Assembly: GCA_900473795.1 (NCBI GenBank)
Contig: UCMT01000008.1
Coordinates: forward strand, 1-64,000
Reading direction: 5' to 3'
DNA length: 64,000 nt
Source of the DNA: Hyphomicrobiales bacterium
Lineage (GTDB): Bacteria > Pseudomonadota > Alphaproteobacteria > Rhizobiales > Rhizobiaceae
The notes beneath the pieces are model-generated. The model did no database searches, was not told the DNA's origin, and saw only the letters and a list, made by a program, of their open reading frames with translations. Each line of letters starts with the position of its first letter. Position 1 is the first letter of the stretch. Below are positions 63,402-64,000 of the stretch, piece by piece. Made by a program: the position numbers and the translations under genes.

Positions 63402-64000
63402 ATGTCCCTTCGCCTTGCCACGTTCAATATCGAGAACCTGATGAGCAGGTTCGATTTCTCCGGCTTTCGCAACAACCTCAAGCAGGATCGGGTTCTGCGG
63501 CTTTTCGACGTGAAGAGCGAGGCGGAATATCAGCGGCTGGAGGAAGCCCGCACGATCGCCCATACCGATGACACGCGGCAGATGTCGGCGCTGGCGATTG
63601 CCGATTGCGACGCCGATATCCTGTGCCTGCAGGAGGCCGACAACATGGCGGCACTGCAGGCCTTCGAATATGGCTACCTGTTTCGCATGGTCGGCAACGG
63701 CTACCGGCAGAAATATCTGATCGAGGGCAATGACAGCCGCGGCATCGATGTCGCCGTGCTGGTGCGCGAAGAAACCCGCGACGGTGAGAAGATCGAATGT
63801 GTCGATGTGAAATCGCACGCCGCCGTCACCTATGCCGATTTCGATCTCTTCAACGACACGCTGGCCGCGACCAATATCCCAGGTGATCGCGTCTTCAAGC
63901 GCGATTGCCTGGAGCTGGATTTCCGCATCGGCGGGCGGCCGCTGACGCTGTTCGTCGTGCATTTCAAATCCATGGGACCGGCGCGCGAGGGGCTTGACGG
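63402..64000 (+). CDS. Endonuclease/exonuclease/phosphatase family protein (partial)
   Basis: The gene runs off the right edge, so only the first 199 residues are seen. It starts MSLRLATFNIENLMSRFDFS. The fold's catalytic motifs follow: ATFNIENL (Asn ligand), DILCLQEADNMAALQAF (Mg-binding Glu), GIDVAVLVREETRDG and LTLFVVHFKSM (His). This fits EEP superfamily proteins close to exported or cytosolic nuclease/phosphatase members. The start has no strong ribosome-binding site. Substrate cannot be stated. Confidence 0.85.
   Translation, partial: MSLRLATFNIENLMSRFDFSGFRNNLKQDRVLRLFDVKSEAEYQRLEEARTIAHTDDTRQMSALAIADCDADILCLQEADNMAALQAFEYGYLFRMVGNGYRQKYLIEGNDSRGIDVAVLVREETRDGEKIECVDVKSHAAVTYADFDLFNDTLAATNIPGDRVFKRDCLELDFRIGGRPLTLFVVHFKSMGPAREGLD

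Overview
The window is high-GC chromosomal DNA from an alphaproteobacterium, most probably a member of the Rhizobiaceae (Rhizobium/Agrobacterium group). Three things point there. A circularly permuted, two-piece tmRNA gene (ssrA) encodes the tag ANDNYAEARLAA and sits beside an alpha-type SspB. Gene blocks typical of this family are present: thyA-GST-folA-hflK-hflC-DUF2065-degP, serB/miaA and ilvB-ilvH. Intergenic palindromes of the kind scattered through Rhizobiales genomes also occur. No tRNA, rRNA, CRISPR array, prophage or intact insertion sequence was recognised.

Layout. 1-480: a decayed GIY-YIG endonuclease gene and a 136-bp element with 29-bp perfect inverted ends. 0.5-8 kb: uvrD helicase, an AhpD-like protein and a two-gene RND efflux system. 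8-12.2 kb: a divergent HxlR regulator/SDR/quinone-reductase-like redox cluster with a clear operator, then a GlcD-type flavoprotein. 12.2-17.7 kb: an AsmA-like giant protein, small RHH and DUF4169 genes, then sspB and ssrA side by side. 18-24.5 kb: thyA, GST, folA, the HflKC membrane complex, DUF2065, an ACT protein and a DegP-type protease. 24.6-31.7 kb: GNAT, serB and miaA with nearly touching divergent start codons, a HerA-like ATPase, and ilvBH behind an apparently unreported, possibly leaderless branched-chain attenuator. 31.7-41.6 kb: accessory genes, including a Sel1-like secreted protein, aldo/keto reductase, LysE exporter, a Co-type nitrile hydratase operon, an ECF sigma/anti-sigma operon, an AbrB-type membrane protein, a RecD-like helicase and a MerR-LuxR hybrid regulator. 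42-53.7 kb: a membrane-anchored putative regulator, pdxJ, a low-GC patch (DUF5680 and NUDIX), a second HxlR/redox pair, a FAD monooxygenase, regulators, an NDH-2-like enzyme, two small exported proteins and a TetR gene with a perfect palindrome at its start. 53.7-64 kb: ilvC, a 33-residue membrane miniprotein gene, an aminotransferase/RocB-like/Lrp group, a Phd-VapC toxin-antitoxin pair, an aldo/keto reductase, a CASTOR/POLLUX-like channel, a DUF4189 protein and the start of an exonuclease/phosphatase-fold gene cut by the window edge.

How the genes work together. ilvB, ilvH and ilvC cover the first two common steps of branched-chain amino acid synthesis, from two loci 22 kb apart. thyA and folA form the dTMP/folate cycle. 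ssrA, sspB, hflKC and degP make a protein quality-control neighbourhood, with the tmRNA gene directly upstream of the adaptor that recognises its tag. The signals I find most worth checking are the ilv leader, the ssrA-sspB pairing, the miniprotein after ilvC, the hairpin over the thyA ribosome-binding region, and the series of near-perfect palindromes beside regulator genes.
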